A stretch of DNA of 43,605 nucleotides. Origin: Bacillota bacterium. GTDB lineage: Bacteria; Bacillota; Dethiobacteria; DTU022; UBA8154. Position 1 is the stretch's first letter, and each line of letters opens with the position of its first letter. Below, piece after piece: positions 16,942 through 26,491 of the stretch. The DNA is taken from NCBI GenBank assembly GCA_012728375.1, contig JAAYFF010000063.1, positions 1 to 43,605 of the forward strand, given 5' to 3'. The translations under genes were made by a program, and so were the position numbers. Under the pieces are notes generated by a model that was given only the letters and a program-made list of their open reading frames with translations, had not been told where the DNA came from and searched no databases.

Positions 16942-17580
16942 CTATCTCCCTTTTTGCAGCTTGGCCTTTACCAGCTGAAGAGTATCCTCGGCAATTCTAC
17001 ATCCCTCTTCCAATAAACTATCCATTTCTTCAGAAATTTTCCTGACAAATTCTTTATCGTTAATTGTATTGGTGTTAATAATAATATTTAAAGAGCCGCT
17101 GATTAACGCGGCTTTAAGAAAGGCGACCCCGCATCCCACGTCGGAAAGGGCAATTAATGAGCCGATTTGCCCCATCCTCTCATGTATCTTAATTCCTTCG
17201 AAGGATTTTCGCATTATTTCCAAGGGAACTAAGCAAGCCTCTTTGGAACGTTCCTCCAAAATTTCTTCCTTGTATTTTATCTGTTCAGGAGTATCCGAAG
17301 GCAAACGGTAAGCTTGGGAAAGGGGTTCAAAGACTTCTGCATCCCTGTCAACAAGGGTTTTTAAATCCTCTATGATTTTAGAGCCTTTTTCAAGCAGCCC
17401 TTTTATCTCATCCTGCACACCGGCATATTTTTTTTTGCCGAGCGTAAGATTTGCTACCATATTGGAAAGGGCCATACCAATGGCGCCGCCCATGGCAGCC
17501 GCTCCTCCGCCTCCGGGAACAGGAGCGCGGGAGGCTAATTCATTAAGAAATTCACTGCACGTTTTATCATTTAGAGACAT
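16942..17580 (-). CDS. fchA: Methenyl-THF cyclohydrolase / formimino-THF cyclodeaminase family
   Basis: This 212-residue, mainly helical protein matches the FTCD_C/FchA family: [19 protein letters not shown] near residues 20-35, the L-T-L-G-K-K-K-Y segment, a D-R-D-A-E-V-F acid cluster and a late [11 protein letters not shown]. FchA opens methenyl-THF to 10-formyl-THF in acetogens and purine degraders. It is followed four bases later by folD, so the two are one operon. The product would feed AICAR transformylase as well as C1 catabolism. The bare cyclodeaminase reading is the alternative. Confidence 0.85.
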   Translation of the reverse strand: MSLNDKTCSEFLNELASRAPVPGGGGAAAMGGAIGMALSNMVANLTLGKKKYAGVQDEIKGLLEKGSKIIEDLKTLVDRDAEVFEPLSQAYRLPSDTPEQIKYKEEILEERSKEACLVPLEIMRKSFEGIKIHERMGQIGSLIALSDVGCGVAFLKAALISGSLNIIINTNTINDKEFVRKISEEMDSLLEEGCRIAEDTLQLVKAKLQKGR

Positions 17581-17659
17581 CTTTTATCTCCCTCTAATTA
17601 ATTATTCAGGTAAAGGTATTATTGCAAAAAAAAAAGAATGGGATAAAAAAATTCTACAT

Positions 17660-17672
17660 TGAGTATACCATT
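17660..17672 (-). promoter_or_regulatory. Possible extended -10 for fchA-folD
   Basis: Read on the minus strand, TGGTATACT is a TGn-extended -10 box about 85 bases before fchA. No good -35 is seen at the usual spacing, which is tolerated by extended -10 promoters. Confidence 0.35.
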
Positions 17673-17717
17673 TCCTTCTGTAAAATGGGTGGTCTTTAAC
17701 AAAGTCTTCCTTGGGGC

Positions 17718-19385
17718 TTACAGATGAATTAGCGCCATCCCTAACAAACCCGTTGCCAGGGCATAAATTATTACGGGCAGGAGATTATAGCGGATAATTT
17801 TCCCTTCTTTCCCAAGAATCCCGACAACAGTACAGGCAGCGACAACGTTGTGGACGGCAATCATATTACCCGTAGCCCCTCCTACGCCTTGGAGCGCCAG
17901 GATAATGGGGGAGGCGAACCCCAGCTTCTCGGCAATGCCATACTGGAAGCCTCCAAAAAGGAGATTGGACACCGTATTGGATCCGGAGATGAAAGCGCCC
18001 AAAACTCCCGTCAAAGGAGAAAACAGGGGCCAAAGGTTCCCTACCTTTTGGGCGGCAAACGCGGACAAGGTGAGAAGCATGCTCTCCAGACCCGCCTGGT
18101 TAATCCCGGATTGAACCATGACGCGCACCATAGCTACGGCAAAAACCAGGGCAATGGTGGCGGGGGCCAGCTGCCGAAAAGTAATTTTCCAGGCTGAAAC
18201 AGCCTCATCTATTTTCATTTTGTGCAAGAAAATTGTCAGGACAGCGATAAGCAGAAAAGGAATAATTCCCGGCAGAAAAAGGGGCCGCAGGGTATAGCCG
18301 ACCTCTTTCTGTCCAAGTATGTTTTCCCAGGAAACCGACCAGGCTTGCAGTAGTTCCTTGATGCCAAAGGCAGGGATACGCGTGACGACGAGGATAAGGG
18401 CAATAAGAAGATAAGGGGTCCAGGCCAGAAGAAGGCTTAGCTTTGGCTTTACGGAGTTGTCTGCTTCTGTCTTTTCGTGGCCGGGCGATGTTTCCCCCTG
18501 AACCGTCAATACTTCATTGTTGCGGGGAAAATCCCACGCGTTGCGGGGTGTGAGAAATCTTCTTTTCGCTGCCCACAGTACTACAGGCATTCCCACCAGG
18601 GCACCGATCAGGGAGGGAAGCTCGGGGCCCAGGAAAAAAGCAATAAGAAAACAGGGAACAGTAAAGGCCAGGCCTCCAAGCAAGGCAAAGGGGGCAGCCT
18701 CGAGCCCTTCCCTGAAAGAACCTTTTTCCCCAAAATATCGCGTCATGATTATTATGGCCAGAAGGGGTAAAAAAGTGCCCACCGCCAGGTGAAACACTGC
18801 TGACCAGATTCCAACCTGAAAAAGTAAATGCTCCATATTAATCGTTTCGGGAATTATCCCTTCCACAGCATTTCTGATGCCGACAAGAATTGGGGTTCCC
18901 ACAGCTCCATAACTTACTGCAGTGCTGTTAAAGATCAGGGCGATCATTACGGCAGCCGAAGGAGGGAAACCAAGTCCCACTAAAAGGGGCGCAGCCAGCG
19001 CCGCCGGAGTACCGAAACCGGCTGCTCCTTCCACAAAGGAGGAAAACATCCACCCGACAATAATAGCCTGAACGCGGCGATCCGGACTGATGCCGTAAAA
19101 GCCCCGGCTAATTACATTCATGGCCCCGCTTTTTTCTAAGGTGTTTAAAAGAAGGATGGCACCGAAGACAATGATTAAAATATTAAGCGCTTCGGCAGCG
19201 CCTTCAATGCTTGCGGCCAGGACGCGAATTTTTTCTACCCTCCAGACAAAAATGGCCAGGAGAGCAGCAACCGCCCAGGTAACGGGCATCGCTTTTTTTG
19301 CGGGCCACATCAATCCGGCCATCAGAAAAATGGTGAGCAGAATGGGCAGTGAAGCAATTAAAGCCGCATATGCAGATAAGAGCAC
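17718..19385 (-). CDS. lctP: L-lactate permease (LctP family)
   Basis: A 555-residue polytopic protein with about 12 or more hydrophobic helices and the LctP hallmarks: [21 protein letters not shown] early, [13 protein letters not shown], and late [19 protein letters not shown] and [11 protein letters not shown]. It imports L-lactate (some members glycolate) with protons or sodium. A GTG start is preceded by GGAGG at eight bases. It stands alone; a lactate dehydrogenase is not in the window. Pyruvate made from lactate would go to PorGDAB. Confidence 0.93.
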   Translation of the reverse strand: MLLSAYAALIASLPILLTIFLMAGLMWPAKKAMPVTWAVAALLAIFVWRVEKIRVLAASIEGAAEALNILIIVFGAILLLNTLEKSGAMNVISRGFYGISPDRRVQAIIVGWMFSSFVEGAAGFGTPAALAAPLLVGLGFPPSAAVMIALIFNSTAVSYGAVGTPILVGIRNAVEGIIPETINMEHLLFQVGIWSAVFHLAVGTFLPLLAIIIMTRYFGEKGSFREGLEAAPFALLGGLAFTVPCFLIAFFLGPELPSLIGALVGMPVVLWAAKRRFLTPRNAWDFPRNNEVLTVQGETSPGHEKTEADNSVKPKLSLLLAWTPYLLIALILVVTRIPAFGIKELLQAWSVSWENILGQKEVGYTLRPLFLPGIIPFLLIAVLTIFLHKMKIDEAVSAWKITFRQLAPATIALVFAVAMVRVMVQSGINQAGLESMLLTLSAFAAQKVGNLWPLFSPLTGVLGAFISGSNTVSNLLFGGFQYGIAEKLGFASPIILALQGVGGATGNMIAVHNVVAACTVVGILGKEGKIIRYNLLPVIIYALATGLLGMALIHL

Positions 19386-19842
19386 GTTTTACGCCTCCGG
19401 TATGAAAGCTTTATTGGCTGCAGGGCAGTGTGCTGTCCTGCTTAGTATAAGCGTACCAACGCTGCCGTATTCTTCAAGAAAGGCCGGCAAAATTACTGTA
19501 GGGTTTTTAAAGAAATTTTCTAAGGGAACTAGAGGAACTCACATTCCAAAAAGAATAAAGAATACTAAAAGATGGCAGAAGATTCTTATGAATATAGTTC
19601 GCTTAAATAGTAAAAATTCCTTTTAACAGTAGAAACAATTGAAAAAATATTTTGCCAAGCTGTCAAGAACACCTTTTAAATGGCTTACACGATTTTTAGT
19701 AAAGATCCTTTTATCCTTGGTCTTCAAATGATATAATATCTGTAATAATTACTGTGTAACTGACGAAGACGATGGAACCGTCCCCCTGCAATGACAGATT
19801 ATCTTTTAGACTGAGCAGTTATACGGGAGGTCGTAAGAAGAG
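19386..19842. other. 457-base intergenic region between lctP and the PAS kinase
   Basis: I see no gene here. A plus-strand frame continues into it from lctP but is an antisense shadow. It holds a hairpin near the lctP start, an A/T-rich middle, and TATAAT at 19732-19737, about 110 bases before the kinase start, with no convincing -35. Opposing promoters for both flanking genes must lie here. Confidence 0.5.
19420..19441 (-). promoter_or_regulatory. Inverted repeat in the lctP leader
   Basis: GCAGGGCAG and CTGTCCTGC pair over nine bases (one G-T) around the loop TGTG, 35 bases before the lctP GTG. It may be a repressor operator or a leader hairpin. There is no T run after it, so it is not a simple terminator. 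Confidence 0.4.
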
Positions 19843-20889
19843 ATGCCTCTGGAAAATTACGAACTTATCTTCCGGGAGATTCCCGAAGCAGTAATTTTAA
19901 CGGATATGGAATGTAGAATACTGGCGTGCAATACCTTGGCAGAAGAACTCCTAGGTACTAAAGGCGAAGATATCAGGGGAAGACGAATACAGGCTTTTTT
20001 GAATAGCCCCCCGCTCATGAATTTGCTGGATGAGGCAGTCATGTTTGCCAGGGTACCCGCCCTTAATCACGAAAATTCCGTTATTGAGTTAAATATCAGG
20101 GGCAAAAGAAAATATTATAAAGTATCTATGAAACTTTTTGAATTACAAGATCCAAAATCCAAAACCCTTCTTTTTACGCTGACCGACATCACAATTATAA
20201 AAGAGATGGAGCAGCATAAAACTGATTTTTTTGCCGTTGCCTCCCATGAATTTCGTACTCCGTTGACTTCGATTTTCATGGGGGTGGGCATGATTAAGAG
20301 CGGCCAACTGGGTCAAATTACACCAAGGGGAAAGGAAATTCTTGAGGCCATCGAGAGTGATTGTACGCGGCTTCTTCAGCTGGCCAACAATCTTCTGGAC
20401 CTTTCCCGCATGGAAACAGGGTGGATCAGCTTGGAGCTGGAAGATGTCAGCGTATATGATGTTATTAATGCCGCGCTTGCCACCCTCAAGCTTCAGGCGG
20501 AGCATAAAAATATTGCCCTGTACACAAAGTTGCCGTCAGACTTGCCCCTGGTCAGAGCCGATGTGAACAAGATAATTTGGGTAGTGACCAATCTTGTGGG
20601 AAATGCTTTGCGCTATACGGAGGAAAAGGGTTCTATTATCGTTAAAGCAATTAGGAAAGGTTCGAGGGTTATTTTTTCTGTTGCGGATACGGGAAAAGGA
20701 ATTCCTGATACCTATCATGAAAAAATTTTTCAGAAATTCGTTCAAATTGATGGCGGGACCGGAGGAGCAGGATTGGGCTTGGCGATTTGTAAAGAGATTG
20801 TCGAAGCACACGGCGGAGAAATTTGGTTGAAAAGTGAACTTGGAAAAGGCTCTACCTTTAGTTTTTCCATTCCCGTGGGCAGAGGCTAA
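19843..20889 (+). CDS. Soluble PAS-domain sensor histidine kinase
   Basis: Residues 1-125 form a PAS domain ([12 protein letters not shown] near the start, ending L-F-T-L-T-D-I-T). The HisKA domain follows with [15 protein letters not shown], where the His is phosphorylated, then a HATPase domain with N-box [11 protein letters not shown]1 D-T-G-K-G-I-P and G2 G-A-G-L-G-L-A-I. No membrane segment is visible, so it senses an internal signal. GGGAGG precedes the ATG. The receiver protein is 21 bases downstream and is the likely partner. Confidence 0.9.
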   Translation: MPLENYELIFREIPEAVILTDMECRILACNTLAEELLGTKGEDIRGRRIQAFLNSPPLMNLLDEAVMFARVPALNHENSVIELNIRGKRKYYKVSMKLFELQDPKSKTLLFTLTDITIIKEMEQHKTDFFAVASHEFRTPLTSIFMGVGMIKSGQLGQITPRGKEILEAIESDCTRLLQLANNLLDLSRMETGWISLELEDVSVYDVINAALATLKLQAEHKNIALYTKLPSDLPLVRADVNKIIWVVTNLVGNALRYTEEKGSIIVKAIRKGSRVIFSVADTGKGIPDTYHEKIFQKFVQIDGGTGGAGLGLAICKEIVEAHGGEIWLKSELGKGSTFSFSIPVGRG

Positions 20890-20910
20890 GAATTTGAAGG
20901 GAGGTTAATT

Positions 20911-21273
20911 ATGCAAAAAATACTTTTGGTGGAAGACGAGAAAAATATTATTTTAGGGGTAAAAACCTGCCTGGAGGTGGCAAATTACCAGGTTCTAGTA
21001 GTTGAAGACGGCGAAAAGGCCATTGAAACCGCTGTAAACGAAAGACCGGATCTAATACTGCTGGACCTGATGCTGCCCAAAATAGACGGTTTTACAGTGT
21101 GCAGGGAGCTGAAGTCGAAAGAGGAGACAAAAAACATTCCCATTGTGGTCCTGACAGCGAAGGTGGAAGAGGAAAGTCGGCGGCGGGCTATGGAAGCAGG
21201 CGCGGATTCCTATATGACCAAACCTTTTCGCCCTGAGGAGCTGTGGCAGGAGATTAAAAAATTTATTGTTTAG
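20911..21273 (+). CDS. Stand-alone response-regulator receiver (CheY-like)
   Basis: At 120 residues this is only a receiver domain: E-D-E acidic pocket near residues 8-10, phospho-acceptor Asp in L-I-L-L-D-L-M-L-P-K, then the T of V-L-T-A-K and K of M-T-K-P-F-R-P. There is no output domain, so it must act through protein contact or as a phosphate relay. It is co-transcribed with the PAS kinase. A strong terminator follows the stop. Confidence 0.92.
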   Translation: MQKILLVEDEKNIILGVKTCLEVANYQVLVVEDGEKAIETAVNERPDLILLDLMLPKIDGFTVCRELKSKEETKNIPIVVLTAKVEEESRRRAMEAGADSYMTKPFRPEELWQEIKKFIV

Positions 21274-21310
21274 TTTAGTATGCCGAATTAGGTTTACTTG
21301 CTCAATATTA

Positions 21311-21351
21311 AAAAAGGCCGGTTTGCGTAAAATCGCATAACCGGCCTTTTT
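21311..21351. terminator. Bidirectional terminator between the receiver gene and porB
   Basis: AAAAAGGCCGGTT and AACCGGCCTTTTT pair perfectly, and an inner GCG/CGC extends the stem. A and T runs at the two ends serve as U-tracts in both directions, so it can end both the kinase-receiver transcript and the convergent por operon. Confidence 0.85.
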
Positions 21352-21361
21352 AACGGAACTT

Positions 21362-22291
21362 TTATTTTTCTCCGCATAAATGAAGCAGCTTTTCCCATTC
21401 CCTGTCTATATTTTCCTGTATGGCAGCCAGCACCTCCGGGCTTTTTTTGAAAAGGTGCGCAAACCTGCCCTGGGGTTTGAGATACTCTTCGATGGGTTTT
21501 TTATCCCTGACCTTGACGGTCAGATTCCATTTGCCGTTTTCCACCTCGTAAAGGGGCCACATACAAGTTTGCACGGCCAGCTTGGCAATCTCCACCGTTT
21601 TTTCCATAGGGAAGCGCCAGCCGCGGTGGCACGGCGTTAGGACGTTGAGAAAGACAGGTCCGTCTGTGGCGAAAGCTTTTTTTGCCTTGCGGACCAGGTC
21701 CTTCCAGTGGCTGATAGAACCCTGGGCCACATAAGGTATATTATGGGCTGCTGCAATAGCCGTCAGATTTTTCTGATTCTCTTTTTTCCCGTAGCTGTTG
21801 TTCCCGAAGGGGCTGGTTGTGGTCCAGGTACCCTTAATTGTAGCCCCTGAGCGCTGGATACCGGTATTCATATAAGCCTCATTGTTGTAACAGACGTAAA
21901 TAAGGCGGTGCCCTCTTTCCAAAGCACCTGAAAGGGATTGTAAACCAATATCATAGGTTCCCCCGTCTCCTCCAAAGGCAATAAAACGATACTCTTCTTT
22001 TATTTTGCCCTGTTCTTTGCAGGAACGGTAAGCAGTTTCAACCCCGCTTAAAGTAGCGGCAGCATTTTCAAAGGCGCAGTGAATATAGGAGCAGTTCCAG
22101 GAAGTATAGGGGTAGATTGTTGTTGATACTTCCAGACAACCTGTCGGGCAGGCTACCACTATTTTTACGTCGTCAGGAACGCCCATTAAAACCTGTCTGA
22201 CAGCTATGGGTGCTCCGCAACCCGCGCATAGCCTATGCCCGCCGGACAATATCTGAGGTTTTTTGGCCAGGTCCTTTAATTTTGTCGACAT
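21362..22291 (-). CDS. porB: Pyruvate:ferredoxin oxidoreductase, beta subunit
   Basis: The beta subunit binds thiamine diphosphate and one 4Fe-4S cluster. Seen: C-A-G-C-G-A-P (Cys22, Cys25), V-A-C-P-T-G-C (Cys48, Cys52), the TPP motif G-G-D-G-G-T-Y-D-I-G and a later L-T-P-C-H-R-G-W cysteine, a C-terminal layout typical of PorB. Together with the other three subunits it oxidises pyruvate to acetyl-CoA, CO2 and reduced ferredoxin, or the reverse. It is the last gene of the operon, 11 bases after porA. Confidence 0.93.
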   Translation of the reverse strand: MSTKLKDLAKKPQILSGGHRLCAGCGAPIAVRQVLMGVPDDVKIVVACPTGCLEVSTTIYPYTSWNCSYIHCAFENAAATLSGVETAYRSCKEQGKIKEEYRFIAFGGDGGTYDIGLQSLSGALERGHRLIYVCYNNEAYMNTGIQRSGATIKGTWTTTSPFGNNSYGKKENQKNLTAIAAAHNIPYVAQGSISHWKDLVRKAKKAFATDGPVFLNVLTPCHRGWRFPMEKTVEIAKLAVQTCMWPLYEVENGKWNLTVKVRDKKPIEEYLKPQGRFAHLFKKSPEVLAAIQENIDREWEKLLHLCGEK

Positions 22292-22302
22292 ATTGAGACC
22301 TC

Positions 22303-23499
22303 CTACTCTCTTAGCCCAAGGTAATAGACATTTTGTTGAATAATCTCGTTTGGTTTAATATCTATTAGCCGGCTGACAGCTTTTTTTACCAGTTCTACAG
22401 AAAGATCCCGACCGCCAAGGCCGAAGACATAATTAATTATCCGCGGTCTCTTTTCCAGTTCGTACAAGGAGGAGCGAAGTTCAATAAAGATCGGCCCGCC
22501 GATATTGCCTGCAAAAGTATTGGAGCGGTCAAAAACGGCAACGGCTTTAAGCCCGGAAAGGAGCTTTGCCAGCTGCACAGCCGGGAAAGGACGAAAAGAG
22601 CGCAACTTGACCATTCCGATAGGAATTCCTTTGGAACGCAGTCTTTCTACTTCGGTGCGAATGGTTCCGGCTGCTGAACTCGTTGCGACAACGGCATATT
22701 CGGCATCTTCCATGCCAACTGTTTCAAAAAGACCATAGGGACGTCCAAAAAGGGATCCGAATTCTTTCCCGACTTCTTGAATTACTTTTAAAGCGTTTGA
22801 CATTCCTTCTTCCTGCTGGCGTTTAAATTCAAAGAAATAACCGTATAATGAATCGAAGGTGCCGACGCTGACCGGACTTTGTGCATCAAGCAACGAATAA
22901 GTCGGGTTTCTGGTGCCAATAAAATTTTGTACACTTGCATCATCCTGGATGTCGAGCCGGTCGATGGAATGAGAAATAATAAAGCCGTCCATAAGAACCA
23001 TTACCGGCAATTGAACGTCAGGATGCTCGGCAATGCGTATGGCTTGAATGGTGTTGTCATAAGCTTCCTGAGCATTTTCGGAAAAAAGCTGGATCCAACC
23101 GGAATCCCTGGCTCCCATACTGTCTCCGTGGTCACAGTGAATGTTAATGGGAGCGGAAAGAGAGCGATTGACATTGGGCATAACGATAGGCAGCCGCAGG
23201 CCTGAGGCAATATACAAAAGCTCCCACATCAGCGCCAGACCCTGTGAAGAAGTGCAGGTCATTGCCCGTATGCCGCAAGATGCAGCACCAATAGTAGCAC
23301 TCATGGCACTATGCTCGCTTTCAACGGCAATCATATGCGTCTTAACCAGTCCGTCTGCCACCATTTGAGAAAAAGTTTCTACAATAGCTGTTTGGGGAGT
23401 AATTGGGTAAGCGGCTACAACGTCGGGGTTGATCTGCCTCATGGCTTCTGCTACAGCATCGGTCCCGACAAGCGCTGCAGTTTTGGTCAGTGAATTCAT
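22303..23499 (-). CDS. porA: Pyruvate:ferredoxin oxidoreductase, alpha subunit
   Basis: A 398-residue alpha subunit with G-T-D-A-V-A-E-A near the start, Y-P-I-T-P-Q-T (family substrate-site motif), E-S-E-H-S-A-M, and T-S-S-Q-G-L-A-L-M, all typical of the PorA/VorA pyrimidine-binding domain. A C-terminal domain follows (S-F-R-P-F-P, D-R-S-N-T-F). GAAGGAGG precedes the ATG. The pyruvate-specific type is inferred from similarity; 2-oxoacids such as 2-ketoisovalerate are the main alternative. Confidence 0.92.
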   Translation of the reverse strand: MNSLTKTAALVGTDAVAEAMRQINPDVVAAYPITPQTAIVETFSQMVADGLVKTHMIAVESEHSAMSATIGAASCGIRAMTCTSSQGLALMWELLYIASGLRLPIVMPNVNRSLSAPINIHCDHGDSMGARDSGWIQLFSENAQEAYDNTIQAIRIAEHPDVQLPVMVLMDGFIISHSIDRLDIQDDASVQNFIGTRNPTYSLLDAQSPVSVGTFDSLYGYFFEFKRQQEEGMSNALKVIQEVGKEFGSLFGRPYGLFETVGMEDAEYAVVATSSAAGTIRTEVERLRSKGIPIGMVKLRSFRPFPAVQLAKLLSGLKAVAVFDRSNTFAGNIGGPIFIELRSSLYELEKRPRIINYVFGLGGRDLSVELVKKAVSRLIDIKPNEIIQQNVYYLGLRE

Positions 23500-23575
23500 G
23501 TCTGTCCTCCTTCTATTTGCTGTTTTAGGATATTTTAACTACAGATGATTCTCCTTAAGACATCGCGCTTTTCTT

Positions 23576-23881
23576 CTAATTCCCGGTTTCATCTTGCATC
23601 TTGATAGCATCCATAGGACATTCCTGGGCGCAAATCCCGCAGCCTTTGCAAAAACGGTAGTCGATATCCGCTATTTTGTCATCCTTTGTTAGGATAGCGC
23701 TGTCGGGACAATAAACAAAGCAAATGAGGCACTGGGTGCATTTGTTTTCGTCCCTGACCGGGCGGAAAGCCCGCCAGCCTCCCGTTTCAAATTTGCGGGA
23801 ATTGCCGGGATCATTTATAATACCTCCAAGGGGATGTTTTTTCCAGCTCCATTTTTGGATTTCCGTTATATCCCAGGTCAT
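23576..23881 (-). CDS. porD: Pyruvate:ferredoxin oxidoreductase, delta (ferredoxin) subunit
   Basis: A 101-residue subunit with two 4Fe-4S motifs in its C-terminal half: C-T-Q-C-L-I-C-F-V-Y-C-P and C-K-G-C-G-I-C-A-Q-E-C-P. The N-terminal W-R-A-F-R-P-V segment is characteristic of PorD. It passes electrons to external ferredoxin. Its first codon overlaps the porG stop by four bases. Confidence 0.93.
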   Translation of the reverse strand: MTWDITEIQKWSWKKHPLGGIINDPGNSRKFETGGWRAFRPVRDENKCTQCLICFVYCPDSAILTKDDKIADIDYRFCKGCGICAQECPMDAIKMQDETGN

Positions 23882-24450
23882 TCCGTCTTTACCTCCTCAA
23901 AAGCCCGCTTTAGAGCTGCAATATTGCTTTCTACTACTTTCGGGGGAAATTTTTTGCTGAAAGAATCCTGTAAAAACGCAATAGCTTCTTCTTTGGTCAA
24001 AAAATTTGTTACTTTCAATAAAGCTCCCAACATGGGAATGTTGGGCATAAACCTCCGCAATTCTTCTAAAGAGATGTGTGTTGCATCGACCGTGTAAATT
24101 TTTCTCCCGTTGAGGTTTAGTTTAGCCCGGACCTGGTTCGGTTGGAGAGTAGTATTAATAATGACAATGCCGTTATCATCAAGGCCCGCGGTTATATCGA
24201 CAATATCCAGTAGGGTGTGATCCACAACGATAACAATGTGCGGATTGGTTATGCCGCAGTAGGTGTTTATCTTGTTTTTACTGAGACGGTTAAAGCACTG
24301 AATGGGTGCCCCCATTCTTTCCGGCCCGTATTCGGGAAAAGCTTGAAAAAACATATTTTTAGTCAGGGACATCTCCGCCAAGGTTTTGGCAGCTGTTACT
24401 GCCCCCTGGCCTCCCCTGGCATGCCAACGGATTTCCACAACAGGATCCAT
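23878..24450 (-). CDS. porG: Pyruvate:ferredoxin oxidoreductase, gamma subunit
   Basis: The 190-residue gamma subunit opens with the hallmark W-H-A-R-G-G-Q-G-A-V-T-A and continues with F-P-E-Y-G-P-E-R-M-G-A-P. It is the first gene of the porG-porD-porA-porB operon, the order seen in the Thermotoga/archaeal type of split enzyme, unlike the single-chain clostridial one. GAGGTGGG precedes the ATG. Confidence 0.92.
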   Translation of the reverse strand: MDPVVEIRWHARGGQGAVTAAKTLAEMSLTKNMFFQAFPEYGPERMGAPIQCFNRLSKNKINTYCGITNPHIVIVVDHTLLDIVDITAGLDDNGIVIINTTLQPNQVRAKLNLNGRKIYTVDATHISLEELRRFMPNIPMLGALLKVTNFLTKEEAIAFLQDSFSKKFPPKVVESNIAALKRAFEEVKTE

Positions 24451-25021
24451 TAAAACCCACCTCTTTAAAATTTACTATTTGAAGAAAGCTTGTCCTGAAA
24501 CTGATAATTTACAGGAACAATAAACGAATGCGAGTAAAAAAAAGCGGACAAAAAGCCCGGGAAAAAAGGTATAAGCTCTACACCCCCCTGGCCTAAAATA
24601 GTGTAAATTATGCTTTCTTTTGTCGGTAAAAACGGACGCATTTTCTCAGACAGTTTATCTTCCGCGATGTACATACCAATTTTAACACACAACAATAAGA
24701 AATACTACAATAAAATTAGAGCGTTGCAAAGTTTTCTTTAAAAAATAATAGCATTCTCTTTAAATTATGGCCGAGAAGGCTAAAAAATGAAATATGCAGG
24801 CAAATATGTCGGAAATAATATAAAACTATCAATATTTATAAAATAAGCCGAAGGCTTCCCAAATGGTAAAGAGCATAAGATTAAAGGGAGCTTTAAAATG
24901 GGAGCTATTGACACATTTTTTTTCTATTGTTACACTGGCTAGCGAGCGAAGTTAGAAATATTTTTTAGGCTGGAACTACAGTAACAAAAACTTTTTTTCC
25001 GCGGAAAGGTGACAATAAAAA
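24451..25021. other. 571-base A/T-rich intergenic region before porG and UPF0316
   Basis: No gene is supported. A 76-codon minus-strand frame (24465-24695) lacks a ribosome site, and a 14-codon frame near 24898 is too small to trust. Short palindromes occur (AAGCC GAA GGCTT near 24843-24857), and the promoters of two divergent units must be here. I recognise no known riboswitch or RNA. Confidence 0.5.
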
Positions 25022-25546
25022 TTGGGCCTAAACATTATAATTGGGTTGTTTATTTTTTTGGCCAGGGTCGCGGATATGTCTCTGGCTACATTGCGAATTC
25101 TCATGATTATGAGGGGGAAAAGCTTCTTAGCGGCAATGATCGGTTTTGGGGAGGCCTGTTTTTATATAACAGCCTTAAGCCAGGTTGTCAGACACTTGGA
25201 TAACCCTATTAACCTTATTCTTTACGCCGCCGGTTTTGCAGCGGGCACCTATACGGGCGGAATAATCGAAAACTTTATCGCTTTGGGGCATGTTAACGTC
25301 CAAATAATTTCTCTTGAGGATAGTAGCAGGTTGCAGGAGATATTGAGGGAAAACGGATTTGGTGTTACGATGGTGGAAGGCCGCGGAAAAGACGGGATGC
25401 ACAATATTCTCTATGTCCTGTTAAAAAGAAGAGATCTCCAACGCCTGATGAAATTAATTGACAGTGAGGACAAAAAAGCCTTTATCTCTGTCATGGATAC
25501 GCGCAAAATTGTCGGAGGTTTTTTCCCGCGCCGAAAAGCGAAGTAA
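25022..25546 (+). CDS. UPF0316 membrane protein (DUF5698/DUF2179 family)
   Basis: Three hydrophobic helices in the first ~85 residues carry the family marks A-D-M-S-L-A-T-L-R-I-L and A-A-G-F-A-A-G-T-Y-T-G. A soluble C-terminal DUF2179 domain follows, with Y-V-L-L-K-R-R-D-L and F-I-S-V-M-D-T-R. The family has no confirmed function. The start is a TTG with AAGGTGA eleven bases before it, a weak site. It is followed 25 bases later by murI and is probably co-transcribed with it. Confidence 0.85.
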   Translation: MGLNIIIGLFIFLARVADMSLATLRILMIMRGKSFLAAMIGFGEACFYITALSQVVRHLDNPINLILYAAGFAAGTYTGGIIENFIALGHVNVQIISLEDSSRLQEILRENGFGVTMVEGRGKDGMHNILYVLLKRRDLQRLMKLIDSEDKKAFISVMDTRKIVGGFFPRRKAK

Positions 25547-25571
25547 CGCTTGAAAAGGGAGGTTTTCTTCT

Positions 25572-26402
25572 TTGGATAGCAATAAGGCGATTGCCTTGTT
25601 TGATTCCGGGGTTGGAGGGTTAACCGTTGTCAAAGAAATTTATCGGCAGCTTCCCGGGGAAAAGATTATTTATTTTGGAGATACCGCACGGTTTCCTTAT
25701 GGTCCTAGGCCTCATGAACAGGTACGCAGATTTGTTTTTGAAATAATGGATTTTTTGCTGGCTCAAGAAATTAAAGCTTTGATTATAGCCTGCAATTCGG
25801 CGACAGCAGCGGGACTGGAGTACTACAGGGAGAGAACTGATTTGCCCCTTTTGGGTGTTATTGAACCCGGGGTCAGGGCTGCCTTGGCCCGGACAAAAAA
25901 AGGGAAAGTCGGTGTTATCGGCACCCAGGGAACAATTGAAAGCGGTGCATATTTGAATGTTTTCCGCAGGCTGGCGCCGGAGATGGAGCTCTATAGCCAG
26001 GCGTGCCCGCTTTTCGTTCTTCTGGTGGAAAATGATCTCATAAATACCCCTGAAGCCCGGCGGGTAGCCGAGGTTTACCTTTCTCCCTTAAAAGAGAAAA
26101 AGATAGATACCCTTATTCTGGGCTGTACCCATTACCCCCTGATGGCCGATGTGATTCAGGAAGTAATGGGTCCTGAGGTGCAACTGATCAGTTCCGCGGA
26201 GGAGACGGCACGGGAGACCAGGGAAACAATGGAGAGACAAGGACTTTTAAATTTGTCCGGCACAAGCGATTCCCGAAGCCGTTTTTTTGTTAGCGGGCCG
26301 GCCGGGGCTTTTCAGGAACTGGCAAGTAAGCTGCTTGGAGAAAGTATCAAAGCCTACCAGGTTGTCCTTGACCACAATAATCCCCTTATCAGGCAGGAAT
26401 AG
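25572..26402 (+). CDS. murI: Glutamate racemase
   Basis: MurI makes D-glutamate for peptidoglycan. Residues: F-D-S-G-V-G-G-L-T-V near the start, the first catalytic Cys74 in A-C-N-S-A-T-A, the second in G-C-T-H-Y-P-L near residue 186, and F-G-D-T-A-R-F-P-Y-G. Length 276 is typical. TTG is the start, with GGAGG in front. A G/C-rich hairpin with eight Ts closes the transcript. Confidence 0.95.
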   Translation: MDSNKAIALFDSGVGGLTVVKEIYRQLPGEKIIYFGDTARFPYGPRPHEQVRRFVFEIMDFLLAQEIKALIIACNSATAAGLEYYRERTDLPLLGVIEPGVRAALARTKKGKVGVIGTQGTIESGAYLNVFRRLAPEMELYSQACPLFVLLVENDLINTPEARRVAEVYLSPLKEKKIDTLILGCTHYPLMADVIQEVMGPEVQLISSAEETARETRETMERQGLLNLSGTSDSRSRFFVSGPAGAFQELASKLLGESIKAYQVVLDHNNPLIRQE

Positions 26403-26404
26403 CA

Positions 26405-26425
26405 GGGGCTTGGCCCCTTTTTTTT
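26405..26425 (+). terminator. Intrinsic terminator after murI
   Basis: GGGGC TTG GCCCC forms a tight stem-loop two bases after the murI stop codon and is followed by a run of eight T. Confidence 0.85.
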
Positions 26426-26491
26426 CATAAATTCCTTTCACCCGCGATAAATATATATACAAAATAAGTTACGGTGAAAGGGGAGATCCCC

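Noticed and set aside
19120-19626. Plus-strand frame of 168 codons across the lctP start
   Set aside because: Its first half is antisense to lctP, which has clear family motifs; it has no family features and no ribosome site.
24465-24695. 76-codon minus-strand frame before porG
   Set aside because: No ribosome site before any of its starts and a composition of low-complexity Phe/Ser; probably the por operon leader.
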